Shown: positions 24,806 through 32,108, counted from the first letter of the stretch. The stretch: 32,108 nt of DNA from Bdellovibrio sp. (GCA_016213345.1 JACRAO010000075.1:1-32108); one strand, 5' to 3'. Notes: generated from the sequence alone by a model not told the origin. A program made the numbers and translations.

Positions 24806-25480
24806 ATGGCAGAGACGCAAGTTGTAGATCATCAGAAGCAACAACAACAACCTCATCATCATCATGCACATCATTTCATAAGTGCTGAAGCGGAATTTGA
24901 AGCCTCAAAACAGGGAATGTGGGTTTTTTTAGTGACTGAAGTGCTTATGTTTGGAGGGTTGTTTACTGCTTACGCAGTGTTTCGTGGGCTTTATCCTGAT
25001 ATGTTTTATGAAGCTCATAAATTTTTGAATGTTAAACTTGGATGTTTAAATACTGTGATTTTGATTACAAGCAGCCTCACTATGGTATTAGCTGTAAGTG
25101 CTTCTCAGAGAGGAGAAAAAAATAAAACAGCTTGGTTTTTAGCGTGCACACTTATGTTAGCGGCTGGGTTTTTGATTGTAAAATATATCGAATATTCTGC
25201 AAAATTTCACCACGGTCTATTGCCTGCTGGTTTTTTTCATAATGAAACAATAAAGCATGTGAAAGCACCTTTATTTTTTTCGCTTTATTTTATAATGACT
25301 GGACTTCATGGATTGCATGTCCTGATAGGTATGGGGTTAATTTTGTGGATTTTTACTAGAGCTTTAAAGGGTCAGTTTAGTTCTGGTTATTATACTCCAG
25401 TAGAGCTTGTAGGATTTTATTGGCATTTTGTGGATTTAGTTTGGATTTATCTTTTTCCACTTCTTTATTTAGTAGGATGA
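24806..25480 (+). CDS. coxC: Cytochrome c oxidase subunit III
   Basis: This 224-residue, five-helix protein is the short bacterial form of subunit III. Family text is clear: SKQGMWVFLVTEVLMFGGLFTAY, then FIMTGLHGLHVLIGMG, and at the end ELVGFYWHFVDLVWIYLFPL. The N-terminus is unusual: residues 10-27 are QKQQQQPHHHHAHH-like, rich in glutamine and histidine. ATG 24806 has AAAGGA about 9 bases upstream; there is no other possible start before the conserved part. The gene begins 38 bases after the large inverted repeat. It stabilises subunit I and helps sustain proton uptake. Confidence 0.95.
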   Translation: MAETQVVDHQKQQQQPHHHHAHHFISAEAEFEASKQGMWVFLVTEVLMFGGLFTAYAVFRGLYPDMFYEAHKFLNVKLGCLNTVILITSSLTMVLAVSASQRGEKNKTAWFLACTLMLAAGFLIVKYIEYSAKFHHGLLPAGFFHNETIKHVKAPLFFSLYFIMTGLHGLHVLIGMGLILWIFTRALKGQFSSGYYTPVELVGFYWHFVDLVWIYLFPLLYLVG

Positions 25481-25490
25481 GGAACACGAT

Positions 25491-26294
25491 ATGAATAAAG
25501 AACATGTGAATAAGCATTATATTTTATCAACCAAGAATGCATGCCTGGTTGGTGTGAGTTTGTTGATTTTAACTGTCATAACAGTTTTAGTGGCAGGAAT
25601 TAACCTAGGAAGATTGAATTTTATCATAGCTTTTTTAATTGCAACGATTAAGGGAACGTTAGTGGCATTATTTTTTATGAATCTAAAGCATGACCGAAAA
25701 GAAAATACGGTTATTTTTTTGACTTCCTTTGTGTTTTTGGCGGTTTTTATTGTGTTAACTGTGTCTGACTTATTTTTTCGCGGAGATGTATATGTAAAAG
25801 GTCAATTGGGTTTTGCACAAGCTGAGTTGACTTCGGGCACCATTAAACAGCCATGGATTTCTACGCCTGAGCTTATTGCAAAAGGAAAAATAGCGTTTTC
25901 TATACAATGTGTTGCGTGTCATGGAGCAGAGGGCCAAGGCAATGGTCCTGCTGCAGCGGCTCTTAAGCCTCCACCAAGAAATTTTACATCTCAAGAAAAT
26001 TGGAAATTAGGGAGAAAACCCTCCCAAGTATTTAAAACAATCAGGGATGGCATTCCTAATTCGGCAATGAGTTCTTTTAGTACAATACCAAACGATGACA
26101 GATGGGCACTTGTGCATTATGTTTTGTCTTTGGGTCCAAAATCGACACCAAAGCCTACAGAGGACACTAATGAAGATCTTGCAAAAATAGGAATTGATCC
26201 CAGCAAACAAACTGCCGGAAGTGATCAGACTCCAAGTATTACCATCGATTTTGCAATGCAGAGAATGATAGAAGAAGCTAAAAATAAGAGGTAA
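25491..26294 (+). CDS. Oxidase subunit IV (prokaryotic type) fused to a cytochrome c domain
   Basis: Residues about 12-95 have three helices and match the small prokaryotic subunit IV (COX4_pro/CtaF): ILTVITVLVAGINLGRLNF, then AFLIATIKGTLVALFFMNLKHD, then a third helix. From about residue 122 a class I c-type cytochrome follows, with ELIAKGKIAFSIQCVACHGAEGQGNGPAAA and the likely axial methionine in IPNSAMSSF. The end (from 215) is a polar tail. With the cytochrome domain of subunit II this oxidase has two covalent heme c domains. Fusions of this kind are uncommon as far as I know. ATG 25491 follows coxC by 10 bases with GAGGA upstream; last gene of the operon. Confidence 0.9.
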   Translation: MNKEHVNKHYILSTKNACLVGVSLLILTVITVLVAGINLGRLNFIIAFLIATIKGTLVALFFMNLKHDRKENTVIFLTSFVFLAVFIVLTVSDLFFRGDVYVKGQLGFAQAELTSGTIKQPWISTPELIAKGKIAFSIQCVACHGAEGQGNGPAAAALKPPPRNFTSQENWKLGRKPSQVFKTIRDGIPNSAMSSFSTIPNDDRWALVHYVLSLGPKSTPKPTEDTNEDLAKIGIDPSKQTAGSDQTPSITIDFAMQRMIEEAKNKR

Positions 26295-26313
26295 CAGGAC
26301 TGCGTTTTACACA

Positions 26314-26345
26314 TGCTTATCTCACATGTGCTTTTGAGATAAGCA
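26314..26345. terminator. Bidirectional hairpin between the cox operon and the convergent hypothetical gene
   Basis: TGCTTATCTC (26314-26323) pairs perfectly with GAGATAAGCA (26336-26345) over 10 bp around a 12-base loop; on the plus strand it is followed by AGATTTTAT. It lies 20 bases after the oxidase operon stop and 12 bases before the stop of the minus-strand gene. A competing stem, CACATG (26310-26315) with CATGTG (26325-26330), shares bases with it. Confidence 0.65.
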
Positions 26346-26356
26346 AGATTTTATAT

Positions 26357-26734
26357 CTATTCAATCTTTAGATCAATCATTGTGCCTTTTTTAAACCTAC
26401 TGCCCTTACGTTGTATTAAGGCTGCCATTTGATAAGCATGTTCTCCCATCCATCTAAGTGCAGTTTTTGAGATATGTAGAAAATTTTTAATATTTAAAAA
26501 GGATTGTGTAAAGCTTGATAATTTTGTTGTTTCTGTATTATTTTTTTCTTGGGTCTCTTTTTTAAGTTGTAACTCAAAGATGTTGTCAGTTTTTATTGGA
26601 TCTTGTTGTTTGTCTTCATGTTTAGGGTCTTTTTTGTTTTGTTGTTCTTGTGTCTGTTCTTTTTCAATCCTAAGTTCAGAAGTGGAAATCGGCTGAATAA
26701 ATTTAGTAAGCGCAGAGCCAGTCTTAGACAGCAT
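26357..26734 (-). CDS. Hypothetical protein, 125 residues
   Basis: I do not recognise it. The first half is highly polar with many Gln, Lys and Glu (EKEQTQEQQNKKDPKHEDKQ and onward) and is probably disordered; the second half (about 70-125) is a compact-looking helical region, FTQSFLNIKNFLHISKTALR, then a tail rich in basic residues, RKGSRFKKGTMIDLKIE. No signal peptide or membrane helix is visible, so it is likely cytosolic. The ATG at 26734 has only a weak ribosome-binding site. It is transcribed toward the oxidase operon and divergent from the palmitoyltransferase-like gene. Conserved-looking composition in the second half makes a real gene likely. Confidence 0.6.
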   Translation of the reverse strand: MLSKTGSALTKFIQPISTSELRIEKEQTQEQQNKKDPKHEDKQQDPIKTDNIFELQLKKETQEKNNTETTKLSSFTQSFLNIKNFLHISKTALRWMGEHAYQMAALIQRKGSRFKKGTMIDLKIE

Positions 26735-26843
26735 GTGTCAAACCCGACAGCCTTTCTGACCGAGATATTTATTGCGCCTAGTTATATTATCGGTGCGGTG
26801 CGCTAAAACTTGAGTTAAAACACCGTCTACTATGTATTTCTGA

Positions 26844-26873
26844 TTGACCAGGCTATGAACTAGATGCTATTCA
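26844..26873 (+). promoter_or_regulatory. Possible sigma-70-type promoter for the palmitoyltransferase-like gene
   Basis: TTGACC (26844-26849) and TATTCA (26868-26873) are separated by 18 bases, upstream of ATG 26891. The predicted transcript would start about 10 bases before the start codon, leaving no room for a usual Shine-Dalgarno, and none is seen. The -10 box is poor, so this is tentative. The rest of the 156-base gap shows nothing further that I can support. Confidence 0.4.
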
Positions 26874-26890
26874 ATTGAGTCTTCAGCTAT

Positions 26891-28150
26891 ATGGCAGATA
26901 TTTTTGCGAAGTGTCACAGTTATGAAGATGTCAAAAGGTTACAGTCTTTAGGCTTGTATCCTTTTTTTAGACCAATAGAGAAGACTAGTGGCTCTTGTGT
27001 TACGGCACACGGAAAGCTTTGCGTGATGATAGGCTCCAATAATTATTTAGGGCTCACACATCACCCAAGAGTAAAAGAAGCAGCTAAACGAGCCTTGGAT
27101 CATTTTGGTACTGGTTGTACAGGATCCAGATTTCTGAATGGAAATCTGGTATTACATGAGGAACTTGAGCATAATCTTGCCAGGTTTTTAAAGAAAGAAA
27201 GTTGCCTAGTGTTCAGCACGGGTTTCTTGGCAAACCAGGGTACACTATCCACTCTAGTGGGTAGAGCAGATGTACTTTATTGTGATCGCGAAAACCATGC
27301 TTCTATTATCGAAGGAACTCGCATTGCTTTAGGTGACACTATAAAATTTCGTCACAACGACATGAAGGATTTAGAAAGAGTACTTGAGCAAACAAGACAT
27401 AAATACGAAGGTGCTCTGATTGTAGCTGATGGTGTGTTTTCTATGTCTGGGGATATTTTAAATCTCCCCAAGGTGGTTGAATTAGCAAAAAAATATACCT
27501 GCCGTGTTTACGTTGATGATGCCCACTCTCTTGGTGTTCTAGGTCCAATGGGACAAGGAACTGAGGCTCATTTTAATCATATTAGCCAGGCTGATGTGGT
27601 TATGGGGACTTTTTCGAAATCTTTTGCTTCGATTGGTGGATTTGTAGCCGGACCTGCTCATGTGATTAATTATGTGAAACACAAATGCAGGCCTTTTATT
27701 TTTAGTGCGGCTATGCCACCGGCAGCAGCAGCAACTGTCTTAGAGTGTTTAAAAATTGTTCAAGAAGAACCAGAGCATTTACGAAATTTATGGACAAATG
27801 TCCGCAAAATGAGAAAAGAGTTAAATTTGATTGGCTATAATACTTTAAACAGCCGAACTCCTATTGTTCCACTTTTTATAGGTGATGATTTAACTGCGTT
27901 TTCGTTTACACAAAAGCTTTATGAACGGGGAGTATTTGCAACTCCCGTTGCAAAACCTGCTGTTCCCGAAGGATTTGCTCTTATACGCACTAGTTATATG
28001 GCAACACATACTCAAAGGGATCTTGACTATGTGCTCGAAGTTTTAGAAAGTTTAGGCAAACAGTATGGACTTTTAGGGCAAGTGGTGCACCCTAATTTTG
28101 AACCCGCCCATTTAAGGAAGGAATCTTATGTATCAGCTCAAGCGCGTTGA
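26891..28150 (+). CDS. Alpha-oxoamine synthase, probably serine palmitoyltransferase-like
   Basis: This 419-residue PLP enzyme belongs to the alpha-oxoamine synthases (serine palmitoyltransferase, KBL, ALA synthase, BioF). Visible motifs: SNNYLGLTHHPRVKEAA, then GTGCTGSRFLNGNLVLHEELE, the PLP-contacting VDDAHSLGVLG and the Schiff-base lysine in GTFSKSFASIGGF. The enzyme condenses an amino acid with an acyl-CoA or acyl-ACP. The N-terminal extension (MADIFAKCHSYEDVKRLQSLGLYPFFRPIE) resembles bacterial serine palmitoyltransferases, and the overlapping acyltransferase gene supports a lipid role over biotin or threonine metabolism. No acpR, ketoreductase or other ceramide genes are seen in the window. 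Substrate inferred, not shown. Confidence 0.8.
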   Translation: MADIFAKCHSYEDVKRLQSLGLYPFFRPIEKTSGSCVTAHGKLCVMIGSNNYLGLTHHPRVKEAAKRALDHFGTGCTGSRFLNGNLVLHEELEHNLARFLKKESCLVFSTGFLANQGTLSTLVGRADVLYCDRENHASIIEGTRIALGDTIKFRHNDMKDLERVLEQTRHKYEGALIVADGVFSMSGDILNLPKVVELAKKYTCRVYVDDAHSLGVLGPMGQGTEAHFNHISQADVVMGTFSKSFASIGGFVAGPAHVINYVKHKCRPFIFSAAMPPAAAATVLECLKIVQEEPEHLRNLWTNVRKMRKELNLIGYNTLNSRTPIVPLFIGDDLTAFSFTQKLYERGVFATPVAKPAVPEGFALIRTSYMATHTQRDLDYVLEVLESLGKQYGLLGQVVHPNFEPAHLRKESYVSAQAR

Positions 28151-29276
28151 AACTCAAAAGGATTGGGAGGATTTTATAGATCTCCCATGGATGATTTATC
28201 TGGACTACCCACACTGGGTACCTCCTTTGAGGGTGGCAATCAAAGACATGTTGAATGTTAGAAAAAATCCGTTTTTTAAACATGCTGTGATGTTTCCGCT
28301 TTTGGCTTACAGGGGTGATGAATGTGTTGGTCGCATTATGGGTATTATTGATGATAACCACAATAATTTTCATAAAGAAAAAACAGCTTTTTTTGGATTT
28401 TTTGAATGTATTGATGATCAGGCATTGGCGAATTTGTTTTTAGATGAAATTGCAAAATGGGCTGCAACCAAAGGGATGAACTTGCTTCGTGGTCCTATGA
28501 ATTTGAGTACAAACCATGAATGTGGTCTATTAATTGAAGGATTTGAGGATTCTCCTACTGTCAATAATGTTTATAATCCTCCATATTATGCAAAATTAAT
28601 AGAACAGTGGGGATTTAAAAAAGCTAAAGATTTATACGCCTATATCATTGATGGCCGAAGCCCAAGTTTTTCGAATCTTCTTTTAGCGCAAGCAGAGAAA
28701 TTAAAAAAATCAAGCTCTGTGACTTTTCGTACAATAGATATGAAGAATTTTGACAAAGAAGTCGAAATGATCCATGAAATTTATAACCAAGCTTGGGAAG
28801 AAAATTGGGGTTTTGTACCGCTTTCAAAGGAAGAATTTAAACACATGGCTAAGGACATGAAGGCTATTATAGATCCGGAGCTATTATTGGTTGCCGAAGT
28901 AAAAGGAAACCCGGTTGGATTTACTTTAACAATCCCTGATGTGAACCAAATTTTAAAAAAAATAAAAAATGGAAAACTTTTTCCGCTTGGATTTTTTAAA
29001 CTTCTTTGGAATCTAAAGGGTCCTGGAAAAAGAAGTGCTATGAATCGTTGTAGAATTTTGACCTTAGGGATTAAAAAAGAATTTCGTCCGCTAGGGATTG
29101 GACCTCTGCTTTACGCAGAGCTTTTAAAGCGTGGGCCTGCATTGGGTTATCCTGTGGGAGAAGCTTCGTGGATTTTAGAGGATAATGAACCCATGAACCG
29201 TGCACTTGTGCATATGGGGGCGCAGAAAACAAAAGTTTATCGTTTGTATGATAAGGCGATAAATACCACTGTTTAA
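28128..29276 (+). CDS. GNAT-superfamily N-acyltransferase, possible ceramide-pathway enzyme
   Basis: This 382-residue protein starts inside the end of the previous gene (23-base overlap) with AAGGAAGGAA just before ATG 28128, so the pair is coupled. N-terminal text PWMIYLDYPHWVPPLRVAIK, a GNAT-like core VGRIMGIIDDNHNNF, then RGPMNLSTNHECGLLIEGFE and YNPPYYAKLIEQWGFKKAKD, and a second GNAT-like half with ILTLGIKKEFRPLGIGPLLY (acyl-CoA binding loop-like). Proteins of this size and pattern are often found beside serine-palmitoyltransferase genes. Caulobacter uses a GNAT-like acyltransferase as bacterial ceramide synthase; whether this is an orthologue cannot be told here. No signal peptide, so cytosolic or membrane-peripheral. 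Confidence 0.75.
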   Translation: MYQLKRVETQKDWEDFIDLPWMIYLDYPHWVPPLRVAIKDMLNVRKNPFFKHAVMFPLLAYRGDECVGRIMGIIDDNHNNFHKEKTAFFGFFECIDDQALANLFLDEIAKWAATKGMNLLRGPMNLSTNHECGLLIEGFEDSPTVNNVYNPPYYAKLIEQWGFKKAKDLYAYIIDGRSPSFSNLLLAQAEKLKKSSSVTFRTIDMKNFDKEVEMIHEIYNQAWEENWGFVPLSKEEFKHMAKDMKAIIDPELLLVAEVKGNPVGFTLTIPDVNQILKKIKNGKLFPLGFFKLLWNLKGPGKRSAMNRCRILTLGIKKEFRPLGIGPLLYAELLKRGPALGYPVGEASWILEDNEPMNRALVHMGAQKTKVYRLYDKAINTTV

Positions 29277-29299
29277 TAAAACATTTTGGTGCAAGACTG

Positions 29300-29368
29300 C
29301 AGGAGAGTAATGTAGAGCATTCAATATTGACTCTCCTGATGAGTTAGATTATACTCATATCATGAGTA
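29300..29368 (+). promoter_or_regulatory. Promoter and nested inverted repeats controlling the VapBC-type pair
   Basis: TTGACT (29327-29332) and TATACT (29350-29355) are 17 bases apart, a near-consensus sigma-70 promoter. Transcription would begin near 29362, the A of the vapB ATG, giving a leaderless message; no ribosome-binding site exists. Inverted repeats surround the boxes: CAGGAGAGT (29300-29308) with ACTCTCCTG (29330-29338, over the -35), ATGAGT (29339-29344) with ACTCAT (29353-29358), and TACTCAT-ATC-ATGAGTA (29352-29368, over the -10 and the start codon). The last is a good operator candidate for the RHH antitoxin. The first could instead be a terminator for the upstream gene. Confidence 0.7.
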
Positions 29369-29610
29369 AGAGACTGCAAATTCTCCTTCCTGAGGAGGAA
29401 TATAAGGAAATTCAAACAATAAGCCGGTTAGATAAAAAGACGATTGCTGAGTGGGTGCGTCAGAGTATTCGTAGTTCGATCAAGGAGCGTGTGCCAGAAG
29501 AATCGGAAAAAAAGATTGCCAGAATTCTTAGTTTTGCGAAGTACTCCGGCCCCACTGGAGATATCCAAAGCCTACTTAAGGAAATCGAGAAGGGTCGAGG
29601 AGAAGTATGA
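29362..29610 (+). CDS. Ribbon-helix-helix antitoxin (VapB/CopG-like)
   Basis: This 82-residue protein starts MSKRLQILLPEEEYKEIQTI, the beta-strand and first helix of a ribbon-helix-helix DNA-binding domain, followed by KKTIAEWVRQSIRSSIKE, the second helix. The C-terminal part (IARILSFAKYSGPTGDIQSL and onward) is the kind of segment that binds and blocks a PIN toxin. It is the first gene of a two-gene unit with the PIN protein 9 bases downstream. Expected to repress its own promoter. Length and layout are normal for the family. Confidence 0.85.
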   Translation: MSKRLQILLPEEEYKEIQTISRLDKKTIAEWVRQSIRSSIKERVPEESEKKIARILSFAKYSGPTGDIQSLLKEIEKGRGEV

Positions 29611-29619
29611 AGGAGAAGT

Positions 29620-30015
29620 GTGATTTATATTGATTCGTGTATACCGATGTATCTTGTTGGAGCTCAACATCGTAACAAAAGTCGGGTTATTGAGATGATT
29701 TCATCTCTTTTATCTGCCCGTGAGACACTTGTTACAAGTGCAGAGGCTTTTCAGGAAATTTTGCATCGTTACAAAGCAATTCATAATCCCAAGCACATGA
29801 AGATCGCCTACGAAGCTCTTGATGAGCTGGCATTTTCAGTTGAGCCTATATGCAAAGAAGACACGGATCGTGCACTCACGCTGTGTTTTCAACTTCCTTC
29901 GCTTTCGTCTCGTGATTGTCTACATCTGGCAGTGATGAATCGCATTGGTTGCCGACGGATTTGGACTTACGACGCTAATTTTGATGGTATACCAAAAATC
30001 GACCGGGTGTATTGA
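29620..30015 (+). CDS. PIN-domain toxin (VapC-like ribonuclease)
   Basis: This 131-residue protein has a complete set of PIN acidic residues: D5 in MIYIDSC, E46 in AEAFQEIL, D99 in LSSRDCLHLAV and D118/D122 in WTYDANFDGIP. PIN toxins are magnesium-dependent ribonucleases that cut tRNA or rRNA. The start is GTG 29620 with AGGAGA at 29611-29616, spaced tightly; the ATG at 29607 is in another frame. It ends 16 bases before the convergent fabI gene with no terminator visible. Neutralised by the adjoining antitoxin. Confidence 0.88.
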   Translation: MIYIDSCIPMYLVGAQHRNKSRVIEMISSLLSARETLVTSAEAFQEILHRYKAIHNPKHMKIAYEALDELAFSVEPICKEDTDRALTLCFQLPSLSSRDCLHLAVMNRIGCRRIWTYDANFDGIPKIDRVY

Positions 30016-30031
30016 GTTAGAACTGGTGTGG

Positions 30032-30796
30032 TCATACTGTGCCCATAATGTGGGCGCCGCTATCGACATAAAAAATTGAGCCTGTGATGTGTTTAGAAGC
30101 GTCACTTAAAAGAAATGACCCCATTTCACCGACATCTTCGGCAGTGATATTTTCTTTGAGAGGAGTTTTTTCGGCAGCTAGACTTAAGAGACCTCTAAAA
30201 TTTTTAATTCCTGCAGCAGCTAGTGTTTTTACAGGGCCAGAGGATATTGCATTAATCCTGATTTTTTTTGCTCCTAAATCATAGGCCAAGTATCTTACTG
30301 ATGATTCGAGTGCTGCTTTTGCAACTCCCATAACATTGTAGCCTGGGATAACTTTTTCTCCCCCATAATAAGAGAGTGTTAAAACCGCTCCGCCATTTGG
30401 CATTAGTGGTTCGGCAAATTTTGAAAGTGCCACTAGCGAATACACGCTTATATCAAGCGCAGTTTTGAATCCTTCGCGTGAGGTTTGTATAAAACGGCTC
30501 TCTAAATCTTCTCTATTAGCATAGGCAACTGAGTGTACTAAAATATCTAGGTTTCCCCATATGGCTTTTATTTTGTCAAAGACAGTCTGGATTTGTGAGT
30601 CATCACAGACATTGCATGGTTCTATTATGGGTGATTTTACGCTTTCTGCCAAAGGACGCAAGCGGCGTTCAAGCGCTTCGCCCAGGTAAGTAAAAGCCAG
30701 CTCAACGCCAGCACGATGTAATTTTTGTGCAATTGCCCAAGCCAGACTTCTTTCGTTAGCTACGCCTACAATGAGTGCTTTTTTCTTATCTTCCAT
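30032..30796 (-). CDS. fabI: Enoyl-ACP reductase, FabI type
   Basis: This 254-residue short-chain dehydrogenase carries out the last reduction in each round of fatty acid elongation using NAD(P)H. The cofactor motif reads ALIVGVANERSLAWAIA, and the FabI-specific catalytic pattern Y-x6-K appears as YNVMGVAK, with the upstream tyrosine in LSYYGGEKVIPG. Other family text: LDILVHSVAYANREDLE and NAISSGPVKTLAAAGI. It is the triclosan-target type. Start at ATG 30796 lacks a strong ribosome-binding site. It lies 54 bases downstream of a broken gene on the same strand and may have its own promoter. Confidence 0.96.
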   Translation of the reverse strand: MEDKKKALIVGVANERSLAWAIAQKLHRAGVELAFTYLGEALERRLRPLAESVKSPIIEPCNVCDDSQIQTVFDKIKAIWGNLDILVHSVAYANREDLESRFIQTSREGFKTALDISVYSLVALSKFAEPLMPNGGAVLTLSYYGGEKVIPGYNVMGVAKAALESSVRYLAYDLGAKKIRINAISSGPVKTLAAAGIKNFRGLLSLAAEKTPLKENITAEDVGEMGSFLLSDASKHITGSIFYVDSGAHIMGTV

Positions 30797-30850
30797 ATGC
30801 TTTTTTAATCGCTTAAAAATGAAGACAAAGCAACTGTAATTTCTTCGCTA

Positions 30851-32108
30851 TTAATAGTTTTGAGAAATGTTTTTTGGTTTTTCAGCCTTATGAAAATCAA
30901 AAGCAGTGTCAATGAGCCAACAGGTGGGGTTTCTTAGCATGTATCTGCGTTGATATAACCAATAAGGCTCTGATGTAGATATGGGTTGAGATATAAAGTT
31001 GTTTATCTTTTCAAAAAGTTTATTATATGCGGTATTTTTATTTTTTTGTGACTCTTTAAAAATATCAACTAAAAATTTTTTAACTTCTTTTGTGGATGCA
31101 GAGTGGTCTGGATTTTTGCCGTTTTTGTTGTCTAAGACAATAACTCCAATTGCTCCTAAAAATTTTCTTTGTAAATCAGAGTTATTTTGAAATGCTTCTA
31201 AGAAATAATTAAAACTCTCTTGATACATTTTATCTGATACATTTAATTCATTAATGACAACTAAAAAATCTACAATTTCATCATAGTCCATTTGTTTAAA
31301 TTCTTCTGGATCCAGCCAGTCTTTAATGATGGCTTTATAAGTTTCATTAACTATTTTAATGTAACTTTCATAAGTAAGATTGTTTCGCATAACATTAATA
31401 CAGTCGGTTGTAAATCTTCGGTTTTGGAGAGCTTGGTTTTGATTATTGTTTTGCAACTCTAGCAGAACTTCTGCGATAGTTTTTTTTGTGCTTTCTGATA
31501 AATCAGTGTGGTTTTGGCCCATATCAATGTTAAGCATATTTAAGAATTCATGTCTTTGCTTTGGGCTTTGTTTTATTATAATTTGGCTAAGAGTATTTTT
31601 AAAGTCTTCTTTAGTTTTTGAGTAACGAGATAGAACTTCTAAAGTAACAGCACCATACAGGGTAGTTTCAATAAGTGCGCTTTCGGTCCATTTGTGTAGT
31701 ATTTTTGGATTTTTTACAAATTCTTCTTTTAGTGAATCAAAACAGTTATGCATTAATCCTAAGGCATAGCCTTTTGGGTTTTCTTCTTTTAATATTTCAG
31801 GGGTGCTAGAGCTAAATATTTCATCAAGTGATCGAAAAAATAATTTATTGTCGTTAGTGATAGTGTTCTTTGTTCTTTCCCAAAAGCTAAGTAGAACTTT
31901 TTTATTTTCAGGTTCGCTTGCGTGGTTGAGTTTTGATTGATGTTGGTATCTGAAAAAGTATCAAATACGGTTTTAAGCCATTCTGATTGGGCTATTGGAT
32001 CATCAGATAGTAGTTCGGTGATTTTGATTAACAGATTCTGGATTTCTTTATCGCTTGTACGCTCTCCTTGTTTTAAGAGATTTAAGATTGATTGTATTTT
32101 GCCTTTTA
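30851..32108 (-). CDS. Large helical protein of unknown function, frameshifted and cut by the window end
   Basis: The intact-looking frame from ATG 31753 (300 residues) is open further, to 31960, and the text there (NHASEPENKKVLLSFWERTK and onward) is clearly coding, so 31753 is not the true start. Upstream, another frame carries a convincing protein to the window end (EIQNLLIKITELLSDDPIAQ, then SEWLKTVFDTFSD). The two join if one base is added to the six-T run at 31898-31903. The protein is alpha-helical, rich in Asn, Lys and Glu, with no signal peptide in view and no family I recognise. The start is outside the window. It ends 54 bases before fabI. Confidence 0.65.

Overview
The window reads as a chromosomal segment of an AT-rich, diderm (Gram-negative-type) bacterium. 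It encodes a periplasmic adaptor, a Tol system, lipoproteins, a predicted outer-membrane barrel, FabI and a heme-copper oxidase with heme A synthesis. The gene mix (caa3-type oxidase, Tol operon, many secreted proteins of unknown function, a serine-palmitoyltransferase-like gene) would suit a bacterium of the Bdellovibrionota or former delta-proteobacterial kind. That placement is inference; there is no rRNA or phylogenetic marker here to prove it.

Layout. (1) 3-4228, plus strand: the end of a MacA/HlyD-type adaptor, a MacB/LolD-type ATPase, an FtsX-type permease, a CcdA/DsbD-like membrane protein and a VKOR-DsbA fusion, i.e. an envelope ABC system followed by thiol-redox genes. (2) 4229-6116: accessory-looking DNA with a YefM/ParE-type toxin-antitoxin pair, a decayed IS1595-family transposase and a 12-bp tandem repeat. 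(3) 6117-11236, plus strand: a cluster of secreted proteins of unknown function (a frameshifted coiled-coil protein, three lipoproteins of which one is TPR-like, an outer-membrane barrel candidate and a small membrane protein). This is the best candidate for an undescribed system. (4) 11356-15154: TatD-like hydrolase, a FadI-like thiolase on the minus strand, and a GT39/ArnT-like glycosyltransferase.

(5) 21168 down to 15175, minus strand: ctaA, ctaB, a CPBP protease, tolQ, tolR, tolA/tonB and tolB, tightly packed and apparently one transcription unit. tolB carries an in-frame TAA. (6) 21255-26294, plus strand: SCO, coxB with a cytochrome c domain, coxA (type A2, YS motif), coxC, and a subunit IV fused to a second cytochrome c domain. 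A 165-bp near-perfect inverted repeat with a GC-rich core sits between coxA and coxC. The divergent ctaA/ctaB and SCO/cox genes together make and assemble one caa3-type terminal oxidase.

(7) 26357-29276: a small hypothetical gene, then a serine-palmitoyltransferase-like enzyme overlapping a GNAT-type acyltransferase, a possible sphingolipid pair. (8) 29300-30015: a VapBC-type pair with an apparently leaderless promoter nested in inverted repeats. (9) 30032-32108, minus strand: fabI and a large frameshifted protein of unknown function that runs off the window. No tRNA, rRNA or CRISPR array was seen.

Three genes are broken as read: one stop codon in tolB, and one-base frameshifts at T6 runs in the genes at 6117 and 30851. 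Whether these are real, or come from assembly errors, is the main quality question for this segment.
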